Positions 44,375 to 56,758 are shown, counted from the first letter of the stretch. The stretch is 64,000 bases of DNA from Aldrovandia affinis (GCA_029706075.1 JAINUG010000471.1:131001-195000), one strand, 5' to 3'. The notes: generated by a model from the sequence alone, not told the origin. Translations and numbers: made by a program.

Positions 44375-44994
44375 GACAAATGTTGATTGAATTCAGGCCA
44401 TGATCTCCTATCACATATAAGTCAACCGGCACACTATCTATGATGGCTTCACCATTATGGCATTAAAGAGGCTGCTGGTGGTCACTCCCCAAAGCTAAGC
44501 AAACCAGGGTGAAGGTCACACTGGACTGGGTTGTGTCTGGGTTAGATAGACGAGGCACATTGGTCTGGACTGGATAAGTCAAGAGAAGAGACCTCGAGTT
44601 TGTGAGACCCATTTGACCTGCAAATCATCGCCTTCCAGCATGGAGGTCTACTACACCCCTAGATCTGACAGACAGGAGACGGAACAAATGCTGCATAAGA
44701 CCATCACACCACATCGGCTCAGATCGATATCCCAGCCAATCAGCACAGCACAGCACCACAGATTCTCTAGGCTAGCAAGACAGTCAGCTCCACATTCTTA
44801 ACATTTACATTTTTGTCTCTCTACCATGGAAGCTGAAATGTTCCTTTGGTGTCTTATAAAGTTTTAAACCATAGGAACAGTAATAACCCTGTCTGGTAGA
44901 GGACACACCTGCATCTTGCCCCCAGGCACAATGAGGCAGGTGGTTTGGGAGGCAAAGAATAATCCAACGGCCACACAAACTAGACACTCATCAA
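44375..44994. other. Unique stretch, nothing recognised
   Basis: No repeat or exon recognised. Its last bases (AGACACTCATCA) match the LINE-A text that resumes after the hAT element. Confidence 0.5.
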
Positions 44995-46447
44995 CAGGGC
45001 CGCGTTAAGCCTCCCCGGGGCCCAGGGCTAACACACCTCCCGGGGCCCTATGTCCACGATTTTCAACTGGAAAAGTAAAAGCACATTGACGCGACCAGGC
45101 CTGGCAACGATAAAGACATGCCGCAAATTCGACAAATAGGCCTATGACAAAGGATATCAGAAGTAGATAGTGAATATGTTACAGAATGAGACCTCCAATT
45201 GAAAACTTTGAACGTTGTAATGTATTAAAAGCCGTCAAAGAGTACCGACTCTTATATTACAGTGCTCTCAAAATATTCACATCTGTTACCCGAACGCATG
45301 AGTTCAAGTTCAAGTCATGACCAACCTTACCCAGCATGGCAGGATAATGAAAGGGAGTAGTAGCCTAGTGTACAAAGTAGGCCTACAAACCAGAAATTTG
45401 ACCACAAATGACAATGCACAAAACAATTCAACCACTAGCACCAACAAAATAAGCATTGATATAAATGATTTAATGTTACTCACCTATAGGACAAAGTATC
45501 ATACTTTGTGTAAGTTAATTGAGCTACCGTTTCAATTTCAACACGTAGCATTAACACCTGCATCTAATTATACAATAAATGCGAATGTATACAGCAAACT
45601 TGACATAATTTAAGTTTATAGCCTACTGGCTTTTAAAAATACTTTTGTTCAAACATTGCTACAAATTACAGGCCAACTTGCTAGAGAACATTAGGCTATT
45701 AAATTGCGTTGTTGTTGTTCAGCTAGCTAACGTTACTTACTTAGCAACACAACTAAGCTCGGTCATGCAAAAATTAGCCCACTTCGTTTTCTTCAGTCGA
45801 ACTCGAATTAAGATGAAATTATCTGAAATAGTTTGTTGACAGTTATAAAATGGTGATTGCTTGGGGGGGAATAGGCTACAACATATTTTTTGCAGCGAAA
45901 CCCGTTATAAATAGTAATTTATTACTTTCTGGTTGGACATCTCAGGTTATAGCTCTAGCTAAGTGCGTTTCTCGCCAATTTCAGCAACTAAAGTATCAAA
46001 ATGTTATCGCACGTGAAATTGACCTCATTTTCTAATTTCACTAAAGCAGAACGACAGCGCGCACACATGTAGCGACGTGATTGCGCCGCGCGACAGGTTT
46101 ACCTCTGCTCGTGACGCTACAGCAACAGATGAAAGTCCTCCGACACACCGAGTTGGACCGACGGCGATTTCCACTTGTAGAATCGAGCCTCCGAGACAAA
46201 GTCGTCCTTACGCAAAAGGGAACAGACTATACAAACACACTCTCACTGACACTGATTGTTGCGACAGGACAATGTGGACTACTACAGGTGGGAAAGTGGA
46301 CCAAAATGTACAGTAACAGTCAAAACACCATAAACCCGCATTCAAAAATTAAATGTAGGCCTAAAGTAATCTGCTATTCCCGGGCCCCCCTAGTGGCCAG
46401 GGCCCTGGGCTGCAGCCCATGTTGCCCAATAGGTTAACGCGGGCCAG
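44995..46447. mobile_element. Non-autonomous hAT element (about 1.45 kb) nested in LINE-A
   Basis: Ends CAGGGCCGCGTTAAGCC and, inverted, CTGGCCCGCGTTAACC, with CCCAGGGC-type subterminal blocks on both sides. Flanks CTCATCAA (44987-44994) and CTCATCAC (46448-46455) form a 7/8 8-bp duplication, as hAT elements make. Internal open frames (up to 118 codons) show no transposase motif. Confidence 0.82.
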
Positions 46448-46906
46448 CTCATCACACCCTACACCCCAGCCAGACCCCTCCTCTATCACACCCTACACCC
46501 CAGCCAGACCCCTCCTCCATCACACCCTCCTCTATCACACCCTACACCCCAGCCTGACCCCTCCTCTATCACACCCTACACCCCAGCCAGACCCCTCCGC
46601 TCCGCCTCCTCTAGCAAACTGACTGCCCCATCCCTCCGGGCGCCCGGCAGCCGCTCCTCACAGTCTCGCCTCTTCTCTGTCCTGGCCGCCTGGTGGTGGA
46701 AAGATCTTCTGCACTCGGTCAGGACCGAATCACTTATGATCTTCCACAGAATCACTTATGATCTTCCACTGAAGAGACTCAAAACCCACCTTTTCGTGTT
46801 TTGTATTTATGTTTGATAGACTCTACTAACCACTTTGACTCTGTTACATTTAACTCATTGTCATCACCACTGCCTACTATGATTGAATGTATTAATGCAA
46901 AATGTA
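46448..46906 (+). mobile_element. LINE-A 3' part with expanded TCACACCCTACACCCC repeats
   Basis: Five or so copies of the YTPARPLLHHTL coding block (about 41 bp each), then WWKDLLHSVRT-type and RLKTHLF codons, and a short 3' UTR ending near ATGTATTAATGC without the usual tail. GAATCACTTATGATCTTCCA is duplicated (46727-46766). Confidence 0.82.
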
Positions 46907-47342
46907 ACTGCCATTGCTTTCAGTAAGGCAGCCGGAGGAGAGGGCAGGGTACATGCTCAAACGCATGAGGAAGAGTACACGCAGACTCCCTTTGAAGTTC
47001 TCTCTGAGCAGGTACAGGTAACTAGCACTGAAAGCTGTAGATATCAAGGAGGACCTTGTCATGTAGAACCATAACGCTGCCATCACCAGCTCTCTGAGCA
47101 GAATGATAATCACGTTATGGAAGATCGTTAATTACATGCATTCATTTATGTGTCAACACAGCATGTAATGGAATTAGAGGATTAATGGCATTAGGAGTGA
47201 AAATAATGGTGATGCGTGTGACGTTCATTTACAGCTAAATAAACACGTTACCTGTGATTGGAATCCTAATCTGTTAAACGCAGAAAAACAGGGACAGCTA
47301 ATCCCCATGACCGCCTACGCACAGGAACCTGGCAGTGTTTCA

Positions 47343-47378
<36 letters not shown>

Positions 47379-48532
47379 ACGCCCGAATTCGCCACCCACA
47401 CTGCGACCACATCGACGTAATGGCGAATGGTTCGCGGACATTTGCGACGTGTAAACGAGGGGGGGTGGAGGCTTACTTTGGAAATGACCCCAAATGAAGC
47501 GTCTTCTTCCTCACTTCCACCACACAAACCCTTTCTTCCTTCTTACTGCTGGTTTTAATCTGTCCTTTCTGCAGAACAGGAAACCCACTGTAAAACATTT
47601 TTTAACTGAGTTGGGTCCAAGTTCATTTGTATCTGAGTAAACTGCAATTTATGGTTTTACATAAACTTTAAAAAAGAGTATAATAGAAACAAAATAAATG
47701 AATAAAAATAAATAAAATGTACTTGCCGAGCTTGCGGTCTCTGCACCGGAGGACTGTGTCACTGACGCAGGAGCCTGACTGAAGTAGAATAGTTGATATT
47801 CATACAACCCTGCTGACTGAAACCCTTCTTCCCTGGGCAATGCTATGGATGCAGTGCATCATGGGACTCCCAGCTGCTGTTGGCTGTGACTTCATCTGGA
47901 TTCGATCACAGGGCACATCAATGTTCTAACAATAAGTACATCAACAGGATGCATTGACCCCATTTATAGTGACCCTTTATAACAGAGCAACTTATAAATA
48001 CCCAACAATGCAATAATAACCACATTATAAATCACTGACAAATATATTGTTGATATTTAGTCCAACATTTCTAAGGTTTATTAAATGTGTCGTTAAGGGT
48101 GCGGGGAGGGTTAGCATTTTGATTTAAAAACCCTTGTGTTTTTTCTCCTTGATAACACACTTACAATACAAGTGTTAATGCTTCAGTAAGCATGTATGAC
48201 TCGAACATAATATAAAGAAACATTTTTCATAGCATTTATTTTAAATGGTGTTATTAAAAAGGTTTCCTCAATGTAAGCTCTCAAGAGGCGTCCAGTGTGA
48301 ACGCTGTTATCTGCTTTCTCTTTTGTATCTTGGCTACTAATGTTATAAAGCCCTAATAATGTCCCCTCAGAAGATACAGGGAATAGATTAACAGGGAATA
48401 CTTCAGTACCATCTGCTTTGTGATCCATGTTAACCGCCTCAGTCCTCTCAGCCCGACCCAACATCGCCTAGCCTGTGGATCGGCTCCTCGTTGTGCGGTC
48501 AGAGCCTCACTGCTAAAGAGCGGACCACGGCA
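46907..48532. other. Mostly unique stretch
   Basis: GT microsatellite at 47344-47378. No exon or repeat family recognised. Confidence 0.5.
47344..47378. repeat. GT microsatellite
   Basis: About 17 GT units. Confidence 0.95.
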
Positions 48533-48868
48533 ACAGGGTAAAGAGAAGACCTTTCCGCCTCCTCAGACTCCACTACCACTGAACTCTGTACATCTAGACA
48601 ACTGTCATCACCACTGCCTACTTGTTCAATACTTTTTGTATATGTATACTTGCTTACTCCTCAAAAAAAAAAAAAAAAACTGTACTAACCTTTTCTTTCC
48701 CAGTGTTACAGGTATGGTATGCAGCTCCCAACAATGATGTCTATCGCTGTTTTACTGCACTGATCTCTTGCGCTAACTTTGATTGTTCCTACGGTGTATT
48801 AATGCACATCTTGTAAGTCGCTCTGGATAAGAGTGTCTGCTAAATGTAAAAATGTAAAAGTGTAAAAA
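48533..48868 (+). mobile_element. LINE-A 3' end
   Basis: Starts at the remnant of the last codons and runs through the UTR (poly(A) stretch 48663-48679, TACTAACCTTTTCTTTCCCAG) to the tail AAGTCGCTCTGGATAAGAGT and GTCTGCTAAATG with AAAATGTAA repeats. Confidence 0.85.
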
Positions 48869-49119
48869 TGCAAGACCCATGTGGTCCTGGAGAGCCCAGA
48901 ACTCCCAGAATGCAGTGCAGCTCTGACCCCCCACCCCACAGCCCTCGTCCCTGTGTGAACCCAGTCTCCTAAAAGCAGGAGCTTGGCACAGACACAGACA
49001 CAGAGCCGTCATTAACAAGCACAGAAGCCTCCTCTCCCCCTTGTTAGGAAGTGGCAGTGGAAGAAGTGCATGATGGGAAAGGAGCAGTCAGTGTGATAGG
49101 GGGGGCTGAGTTTGGGCAG

Positions 49120-49175
49120 ATCCCACTCTCAGATCCCAGCAGATCCCACTCTCAGATCCCAGTCTCAGATCCCCT
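49120..49175. repeat. Short tandem repeat of GATCCCACTCTCA
   Basis: Two to three imperfect 21-25-bp units. Confidence 0.8.
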
Positions 49176-49240
49176 GTGATCTCTGAGCCACCCTCCTTGG
49201 CCCGTGCAGATTCACTGTGATCCCCAGCCGAGTGGAATCT

Positions 49241-49243
49241 ACT

Positions 49244-49281
<38 letters not shown>

Positions 49282-49288
49282 CTCTCTT

Positions 49289-49355
<67 letters not shown>

Positions 49356-49362
49356 CTCTCTT

Positions 49363-49402
<40 letters not shown>

Positions 49403-49640
49403 GCAAACACACACACACACACACACATGCATGTACATACATATACTATCTACTCTCTCTCATACTCTCTTTTTGTGGGTGTGTGAGTGTGTGTGTGTGA
49501 GAAAGAGAGGGACAGTGTGTGTGTGTGTGTGTGAGAAAGAGAGGGGCAGTGTGTGTGTGTGTGTGTGTGTGAGAAAGAGAGGGGCAGTGTGTGTGTGTGT
49601 GTGTGTGGGGCAGTGTGTGTGTCTAAAAGAGAGGGACAGT
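49241..49640. repeat. CA tract followed by GT tract with GAGAAAGAGAGGG spacers
   Basis: CA repeats with two TCTCTCTTTTTC inserts (49241-49430), then, after about 50 bp, GT repeats with their near reverse complements GAGAAAGAGAGGG (49477-49640). The two halves form a long imperfect inverted repeat. Confidence 0.9.
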
Positions 49641-50149
49641 GTGTGCACACACAGCATAAGCCAAACCAGCATTAAAAACATCCAATCATCCCTGTCATGT
49701 CAATGTGTCTTTTTTCAAGATTTGTAAAAAAATGTAATAAAGAAATAAAGATCAAAGCGTGCTGTATCTCTCCATCTGCTCCCTGAGGCTGCAGTTAAGC
49801 ACCGCGCCACACACAAATAACTGCCCTGATTCTGGCACACACTTCCAAGGGAACTACACACACGCATGGGTCACCACACTGTATTTACATCACTCACAAA
49901 GCAGCGTTATCTGATATGAGCGCTGATTTCAGAATCACGGAGGAATCCTGCCAATGAGAGAGCAATAGCACAAATATAAACGACAGTAACTCTGATTTGA
50001 TTTCATTAAAATGATTCAGCTGAGCAGTTCTAAATCTGTTATTATTTTATTTTAGCTCAGGGAACATGTCCGATGTGCTGCCTGTGATGTGCTGCCTTTT
50101 CCTTCTGCAGTTTGCTGGGGGGGAGGGGGACAGTGAGCGAAAGGAAGAC
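49641..50149. other. Unique stretch, nothing recognised
   Basis: No repeat family or exon recognised. Confidence 0.5.
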
Positions 50150-50345
50150 ATCCAGCTCGACTCCATCAGCGCTCGTCAGGCGAGAGGAGCGCGCCAGGCT
50201 TTCTGGTGGAGCGCGCGGCAAAGCGCGGCAAGAGTCTCAGCCAATGAGCACATCGCGGCTTTTAAGAGGTCGGTAAAAAAGAGCGTCCGCCAAACGAGGT
50301 TAAACGCGCCTCCTCCAGAGCGCTTATACGCCCAGCGATGAGATG
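50150..50345. promoter_or_regulatory. CpG-rich segment with CCAAT box (left half)
   Basis: GCGCGCGGCAAAGCGCGGC and a CCAAT box (50241-50245, CAGCCAATGAGC, an NF-Y-type context), then GATGACGTCGAGCTCG with a CRE-like TGACGTC. Promoter-like composition. No transcript start is visible. Confidence 0.45.
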
Positions 50346-50384
50346 ACGTCGAGCTCGAGGCCGTAAATAACACGACTGGGATGT

Positions 50385-50863
<479 letters not shown>

Positions 50864-50879
50864 ATTTGTTGTTTGGTTT

Positions 50880-51075
50880 TGTTTTGAGGCGGAATCCCTG
50901 TCTGTCCGCGAGCGGGTGGAGAGGGTCGCGGGGGTGTGTGCGCGGCAGCGTTGCCTGTGACTCCCGGGACGGCCGCGGGAACGCTGAGTCCTGCGCATCT
51001 CGCCGCGCGCGCCCCTCCGCATACCAATCACGGCCGCTGGTTGCCCTGGCAACTGGGCTCTTCTCAGATGTAGTC
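50880..51075. promoter_or_regulatory. CpG-rich segment with CCAAT and RFX motifs (right half)
   Basis: CGGGACGGCCGCGGGAACGC, CCGCGCGCGCCCCTCCGC, a CCAAT box (51024-51028) and, 12 bp further, the palindrome GTTGCCCTGGCAAC (51040-51053). CCAAT next to an X-box is a known arrangement in RFX-dependent promoters. Function is inferred. Confidence 0.5.
51040..51053. promoter_or_regulatory. RFX/X-box-like palindrome
   Basis: GTTGCC-CT-GGCAAC, both arms perfect. Confidence 0.55.
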
Positions 51076-51475
51076 GAGCAGCGAGCCGATCTCTTTTCTT
51101 TTCTTCTCCCTTTTTTGTGTGTTATCAATCACACACTCCTCTCTTTTATGCAAATGCCTTTCTTCTGCTCGCTTCCTCCACCTCTCCACTCATTTTGCCC
51201 TTTCCTTTCTTCTCTCTTCCTGTCCTCTCTTTCTCTCTCTCTCTTTATTCTCTCCTTTCCTCTCCTCTCTTCCCTCCTTCCTACTCTCCTCTCTGCTCCA
51301 CCTCTCCTCTACTTTTATTCTCCTCCTCTCTCCTTTTCTCGTCTCCCTTCTTCCTTTCTCCTCTTTATTCCTGAATACCATTTCCCCTCCTTTCCTTGTC
51401 ACCACTGCTGTCCTCTCCTCCCTCTCCTCTCCTCCCTCCCTCTCCTCTCCTCTCCTCCCTCCCTTCCAGTACCAC
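51075..51475. repeat. Homopyrimidine (C/T) tract
   Basis: About 400 bp with very few purines on the plus strand, built from CTCCTCTC and TTTCTCTC units. Open frames here read as Ser-Leu-Pro low-complexity protein. Confidence 0.9.
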
Positions 51476-51936
51476 ACTTCCTCCCCGATCAATCCAGCCC
51501 AGTCACCGCCATGCACACATTCAGACATGTTTTACACGTGTAAAATATGACATTAAATGGGGGCATATTGGCTCTAAATCATGTGCTAAAAAGACAAGGC
51601 AGGACGCTGTATGGTGAGGCTACCTCCAGTTATTACGATCATGCGCATTTGAGAACTTGAGAACTAACTACAGGAAAAATAGCCAGGTGCCAAATGCTAC
51701 CGTTTACGATTCTCATCCCCAGGGGACCAATTGTTGGCTTGTATGTGCTCTCTCTCTGCTCTGGTTGGGCGATGTGTGATTGTGTTATGAAATGGATAAT
51801 CCTGTTTCGTGGTTCTCTCTCCTGCGCTCTCTCGAGCCTCACTCCATACCCCATCAGCAGGGCTGTTCCATTCTCTGAGCTGCTACAGCGCACACATTCA
51901 ATATTTATGCCCCAGATTCCATCACTTGTATCCTCA

Positions 51937-51937
<1 letters not shown>
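51476..51937. other. Unique stretch, nothing recognised
   Basis: No repeat family or exon recognised. Confidence 0.5.

Positions 51938-51992
<55 letters not shown>
51938..51992. repeat. CA microsatellite
   Basis: About 26 CA units. Confidence 0.97.
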
Positions 51993-51994
<2 letters not shown>

Positions 51995-52046
51995 TACTGC
52001 AGACGTCTTCAAAGATCCAGTCATTAGAAGACCTAAAATAGAATAC

Positions 52047-52065
52047 AGCGCCCTCTGCTGGTGAC
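52047..52065 (-). promoter_or_regulatory. CTCF-like motif
   Basis: The minus strand reads GTCACCAGCAGAGGGCGCT, a near-ideal CTCF core outside any SINE. Confidence 0.55.
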
Positions 52066-52177
52066 AGTGCACGTATGACTCAATATGAACACCCTCTGGC
52101 TACACTCTTGATAAAGTCATGTTTGTAAACGAAACAGTAATGATAGACACAGTTAATTATGAATGAATAATAAGCAG

Positions 52178-52480
52178 GGGCGCCAGTGGCTCAGTGGTTA
52201 GCGACACGGGCTGGTAAGCAGAGGGTTGCTGGTTCAAATCCCAGGAAGGCCAAATGAAAAAACTATGAACTGGAAACCGGAGGGATGCTAGTTCACTTCC
52301 TGGGGCACTGCTGAAGTGCCCTTGAGCAAGGCACTGAACCCCTAAAACTGCTCCAGGGGCGCCGTACTATGGCTGACCCTGCGCTCTGAGCTCTCTTGGG
52401 AGAGGTATGTGAGAAGACAAATTCCAATGACCTTGTGTGTAACTTGTGTAACATGGCAATGAAGGATATTAATTCATATT
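52178..52480 (+). mobile_element. V-SINE/HE-type SINE
   Basis: Head GGGGCGCCAGTGGCTCAGTG with GTTAGCGAC (A box), B box GGTTCAAATCC, then the V-SINE-type core CCCTTGAGCAAGGCACTGAA and GGGGCGCCGTACTATGGCTG. The tail drops into ATTCATATTCAT. A different family from SINE-V in this window. Confidence 0.85.
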
Positions 52481-52945
52481 CATATCCAAGTGCTGGAAAT
52501 CACACAGAATGGCGAAGCTAATAAAATCCTTCCGTTTGAAACTGCAGCCTCGGGTTATTTAACCTAACTGGGACATTTGGACCGAGAGAGAGAGACAGAG
52601 AGAAGAAAAGAGACCCCTCTAATCCCCATTCACAGTTCGGCATATCTGCAAAATGGGATTACAAGCGAAAGCATGGTCGTGTGTGCGAGCAATTTTCAGA
52701 TATGAAATCAATGACTTCTGGATTGCTAAGCCTCTTAATGGTCTTTGGGGGGACGGTGCCGATCTGTCAGCGTGCGATGGCTGTCCGCGGGGGAAACGAC
52801 GCCCTCAGCAGAACGCTGGGGGGGGACACGGATAACCTTGCCATCGACCTTTGCACTGGCTTAATCGTCATAAATATCATCTGGCTTAAATATCGACGTT
52901 TCCATCCCCCCAAAACCTCTAGAAATGTTACACTTCATTTCATTT
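52481..52945. other. Unique stretch, nothing recognised
   Basis: GA run at 52581-52607. No exon recognised. Confidence 0.5.
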
Positions 52946-53193
52946 ACATTTACATTACATTACAGGCATAACATTTTACATTTTCATTTTAGGCATTTAT
53001 CAGACACTCTTATCTAGAGCGACAGTTTACATTTCTTTACATACAATCCATTTATACAGCTGGATATTAACTGAAGCAATTCAGGTTAAGTACCTTTAGC
53101 TCAAGTGTACAACGGCAGTGCTCCACCTGGGAATTAAACCTCTGAATTACAAGCCCAGTTCCCCCTAACCATTACACTACACTGCTGGCCATT
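52946..53193 (-). mobile_element. SINE-V copy, full length
   Basis: Antisense tail (doubled ACATTTACATT motifs), core and head (ACTACACTGCTGGCC), with B box GGTTTAATTCC on the minus strand. Confidence 0.88.
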
Positions 53194-53401
53194 TTCAGTG
53201 TGGCCTGCCTGCCCCGTGTCAGGACTTGTGTTCAGTGTTTCTAAAGACCCTGTGCGTGGCCTGTCTGCGTCGGGGCAGGGTTGACCTGACGTGATCATTC
53301 TACGCATCCTGTCTCACGTGACAACATCCACGCACGATCCATTTCCCCTTCCTCTGACTGAGAAGCCAGGCAAACAGTCGGTCCTTATTTTAATTATTTG
53401 T

Positions 53402-53757
53402 ATACATTTTGTTTCATTTTTCCCTGTTTTTCTCCCCAATTTGGAAGCCAATTTTACCCTCTATTTATTTAGATTAAACCCCCCCCATGAAATCACCGCC
53501 CGTCTCTACGGGGTAAGCTACTCTCCGAGGCCGGCGATGATCTGCCTCCTTTGAGACAGAACTCACCGACCCCCTTTCTGGAGACTACCTTACACGCTTC
53601 ACAGCGAGTTCGTGCCGACCACCCTCCCCCCTCCCTCAGGAGCGGACAGCCAAACGCCCCCGCCCCCGATCAGGGCTGACGGCCAGGGCCGGTCTGGCAG
53701 AGACGGGTTTAGAACTGTGTCCCTGATAGGCAGCTCACACTCGTACAGAACCAGCAG
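53402..53757 (-). mobile_element. SINE-B copy, 5'-truncated
   Basis: Minus strand: starts within GTACGAGTGTGAGCTGCCTA, GATCGGGGGCGG block, tail AGGGTAAAATTGGCTTCCAA. It lacks the first 40 bp or so, like the copy at 28865. Confidence 0.88.
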
Positions 53758-54414
53758 GTTACCAAAACCAGATCACCCGCCCGAGGACATCAGAGGCAGG
53801 TGGTGATCTGACACACAAATAAGGATAACAATGTGTCTCTCCGATACTGTGCTGTCAGGAGGCGGAATAGATTATCCAACTTGGAAATACTGTCATCATG
53901 CGGCTGAAAAAAGAAAGTCAACGAAGACTGGCACTTGAGATGCAATGAGATTATGCAAGTGGGGTAATCTATCAATATTCGTTTATAATATCCGTGTGTA
54001 ACACATCTAGGGGGTTGACTCATGAGTTTACGTATAGCTAGTGAAACCAACCATAGGCAGTAATATCATTATGAGGGGAGCACATAAAGAGGAAACATGA
54101 GAAGTTTCACAATCTCTACGGAATAGTATGAAGAGGGAGAAAAAATATATAACACTGGAGTTTATTACTATGTTCGTTTTGTTCAAGAGAATAAAGCGCA
54201 AAAGTTAAAACATATTTTCATTACTGAACGTTTTCTTTAGGCTGTATATACTGTATATGTGCATGTGCTTTAATAATAAGAGTAATAATAATAATTAAAG
54301 GATCTCTAATAATTTGTCAACAGAACTCTCACCACAAAGGTGTGTAGATTTGATTGGTCAAAGTGCAACACAGTAACACACACCAGAGTGAGGATTCAGC
54401 TTCTACCAGGATCA
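53758..54414. other. Unique stretch, nothing recognised
   Basis: No repeat or exon recognised. Confidence 0.5.
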
Positions 54415-54635
54415 CCCCCAATCCCCCCCACCCTCCACCCCCACATTCACACAATCACTCCCTCACCCTCCACACACCCCCACACCCCCACATTCCCTCC
54501 CCACCCTCCACCCCCACATTCACACAATCACTCACCCTCACCCCCCATTCCACAATCACTCCCTCACCCTCCACACACCCCCACACCACATTCACACACA
54601 CCCCCCCACATTCACACAATCACTCCCTCACTCTT
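54415..54635. repeat. C/A-rich minisatellite
   Basis: Imperfect units of CCACATTCACACAATCACTC and CCTCACCCTCCACACACCCC with loose periodicity. Confidence 0.9.
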
Positions 54636-55025
54636 TCATTTCATAAATGAGATGTGTCTGACACTGGCATGCATGTGTATGTGCATTATTGTTATGCAAA
54701 CCGTGCAGAGATGAAGAATCTAAACGCAGTTGCAGATATGAATTTCATTTCACTGATCACATTACCGACCCAGTATCATGGTTTATTCAGCATTAGCATT
54801 TTCACCTTTTTCTCCTGTTCTGGTTTATCAGTTTACCCATTGGGTGGCACATAGATACAAGGCGTACCCTTAATATCAGAGTGGCGTTTAATATTGCAGG
54901 ACGGCGCATAAATAGCTGTAGCGTCACCCAGGGAGGGAGAGCCACCCTCTCCTCATCGCACATGACCTCTGCTCGATCGGGGGGGCCTGCAGTCTACTTG
55001 CACCAGCTGCACATGAAGTTTACTC
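54636..55025. other. Unique stretch, nothing recognised
   Basis: No repeat or exon recognised. Confidence 0.5.
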
Positions 55026-55248
55026 ATTTACATTACATTTACAGTTTAGGCATTTATCAGACGCTCTTATCCAGAGCGACTTACACAGTTTTACATTTCT
55101 TTACATACAATCCATTTATACAGCTGGATATTTTACTGAAGCAATTCAGGTTATGTACCTTTAGCTTAAGGGTACAACAGCGGTGCTCCACCTGGGGACT
55201 GAACCTGCAACCTCTGAGTTACAAGCCCAGCTCCCTAACCATTACATG
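55026..55248 (-). mobile_element. SINE-V copy
   Basis: Antisense tail GCATTTATCAGACGCTCTTA, core and B box (GGGACTGAACC); the head ends at CATTACATGGC. Confidence 0.88.
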
Positions 55249-55352
55249 GCATCAGTCTGTCCACAGATCGCCACCATCGCCAGGATTTGGAAGGTCAAAG
55301 GTCAAAGACAGCAGTAGCTCCTGCCCTGAGTAGGGACCCAAACCCAGAAGCA

Positions 55353-55714
55353 CCATGACACAGTCCCCAACACCATGACACACTCCCCAACACCATGACA
55401 CAGTCCCCAACGCCACGACACACTCCCCAATGCCATGACACAGTCCCCAATGCCATGACACAGTCCCCAACGTCATGACACACTCCCCAACGCCATGACA
55501 CAGTCCCCAACGTCATGACACACTCCCCAACGCCACGACACACTCCCCAACGCCACGACACACTCCCCAATGCCATGACACAGTCCCCAACGTCATGACA
55601 CACTCCCCAACGCCATGACACACTCCCCAATGCCATGACACACTCCCCAACGCCATGACACAGTCCCCAACGCCATGACACAGTCCCCAACGCCATGACA
55701 CACTCCCCAACAGC
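55353..55714. repeat. 20-bp minisatellite (about 18 units)
   Basis: Unit CACTCCCCAACGCCATGACA with variants (CAG for CAC, ACC/GTC/TGCC, ACGACA). Because 20 is not a multiple of 3, an antisense frame gives a 20-residue repeat (GECVMALG-type); this is not a gene. Confidence 0.97.
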
Positions 55715-56087
55715 GCAAAACACTCGCTGTCCCACAGCCTCACAGTGGTGCACATGAAACAAAGTGCTAATGTGTGTTAAGATATTAAATATTTAATGTT
55801 GTTGTTTTTGATGACTTCTTTGAGTTGTACTCCAAGGACCTTTTCCAGGCAACAAGGAAGCACTTTTGCTCAGAAGCTTTGAACAAAGGCTAAACCGGGT
55901 CTTCAGTAGTTATGCGCTACACAGAGCACAGATACAGCGGTGCACGTTATAAATGGCTCTTAATTCACTGTGGGTTGTCATATCTTGTCACAGAGCATCC
56001 TCACAACTAAAGGGAAATTTCCTTCAACAAAACGGATGTGCAGTGACACGGAGGGAAAACAGAGTCACTGCAGCACCAACATGCTAC

Positions 56088-56307
56088 ATTACATTACATT
56101 ACATTACAGGCATTTAGCAGACGCTCTTATCCAGAGCGACTTAAAGTTTTTTACAATCCATTCTTACAGCTGGATATTAACTGAAGCAATTCAGGTTAGG
56201 TACCTTTAGCTCAAGGGTACAACGGCAGTGTTCCACCTGGGGATTGAACCTGCAACCTTAACTTTACAAGCCCAGTTCCCCCTAACCATTATACCACACT
56301 GCCTGCC
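56088..56307 (-). mobile_element. SINE-V copy in duplication unit 1
   Basis: Antisense tail, core and head. The left edge of the duplicated unit lies in its tail. Confidence 0.88.
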
Positions 56308-56758
56308 TGCTATCGCTATTCTATGGTACAGGAAGTGCACTGCACCAAAACACAGAGACAGAGGGAGAGGGAGGGAGAGAGAGACTCACCTTTTGATTAC
56401 TGCAACAAGGACAATCCCCACAGCGTCAGATCCTCTGATCTTTCTGCTGCCATCTGACACTTTCCTCTAAATAATTCCTGTTGTTCAGAATCATGCATTA
56501 GATGCCATAAGTGGATTTGCCTGGCTTTCTGTCGACGTTACCCTAGAAATTGCAGAATACGGAGGAAATTAAAAGTCGATTTTGCTTTGAGAGAACAAAT
56601 GTGACGCAGAGACAACAAAAGCTTAACGGATCAAGATGGGGATCAGGAGTGGATTATGAAGATGAAGATGTGTCACGTCCCAAAGGGGATGCATTATGAA
56701 GATGAAGATGAAGATGTGTCACATCCCACAGCACTGGTAGCATCTAGGCTTTGTGGTG

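Noticed and set aside
55295..55762. 155-codon antisense frame with a 20-residue repeat
   Set aside because: It is the 20-bp minisatellite read in three successive frames.
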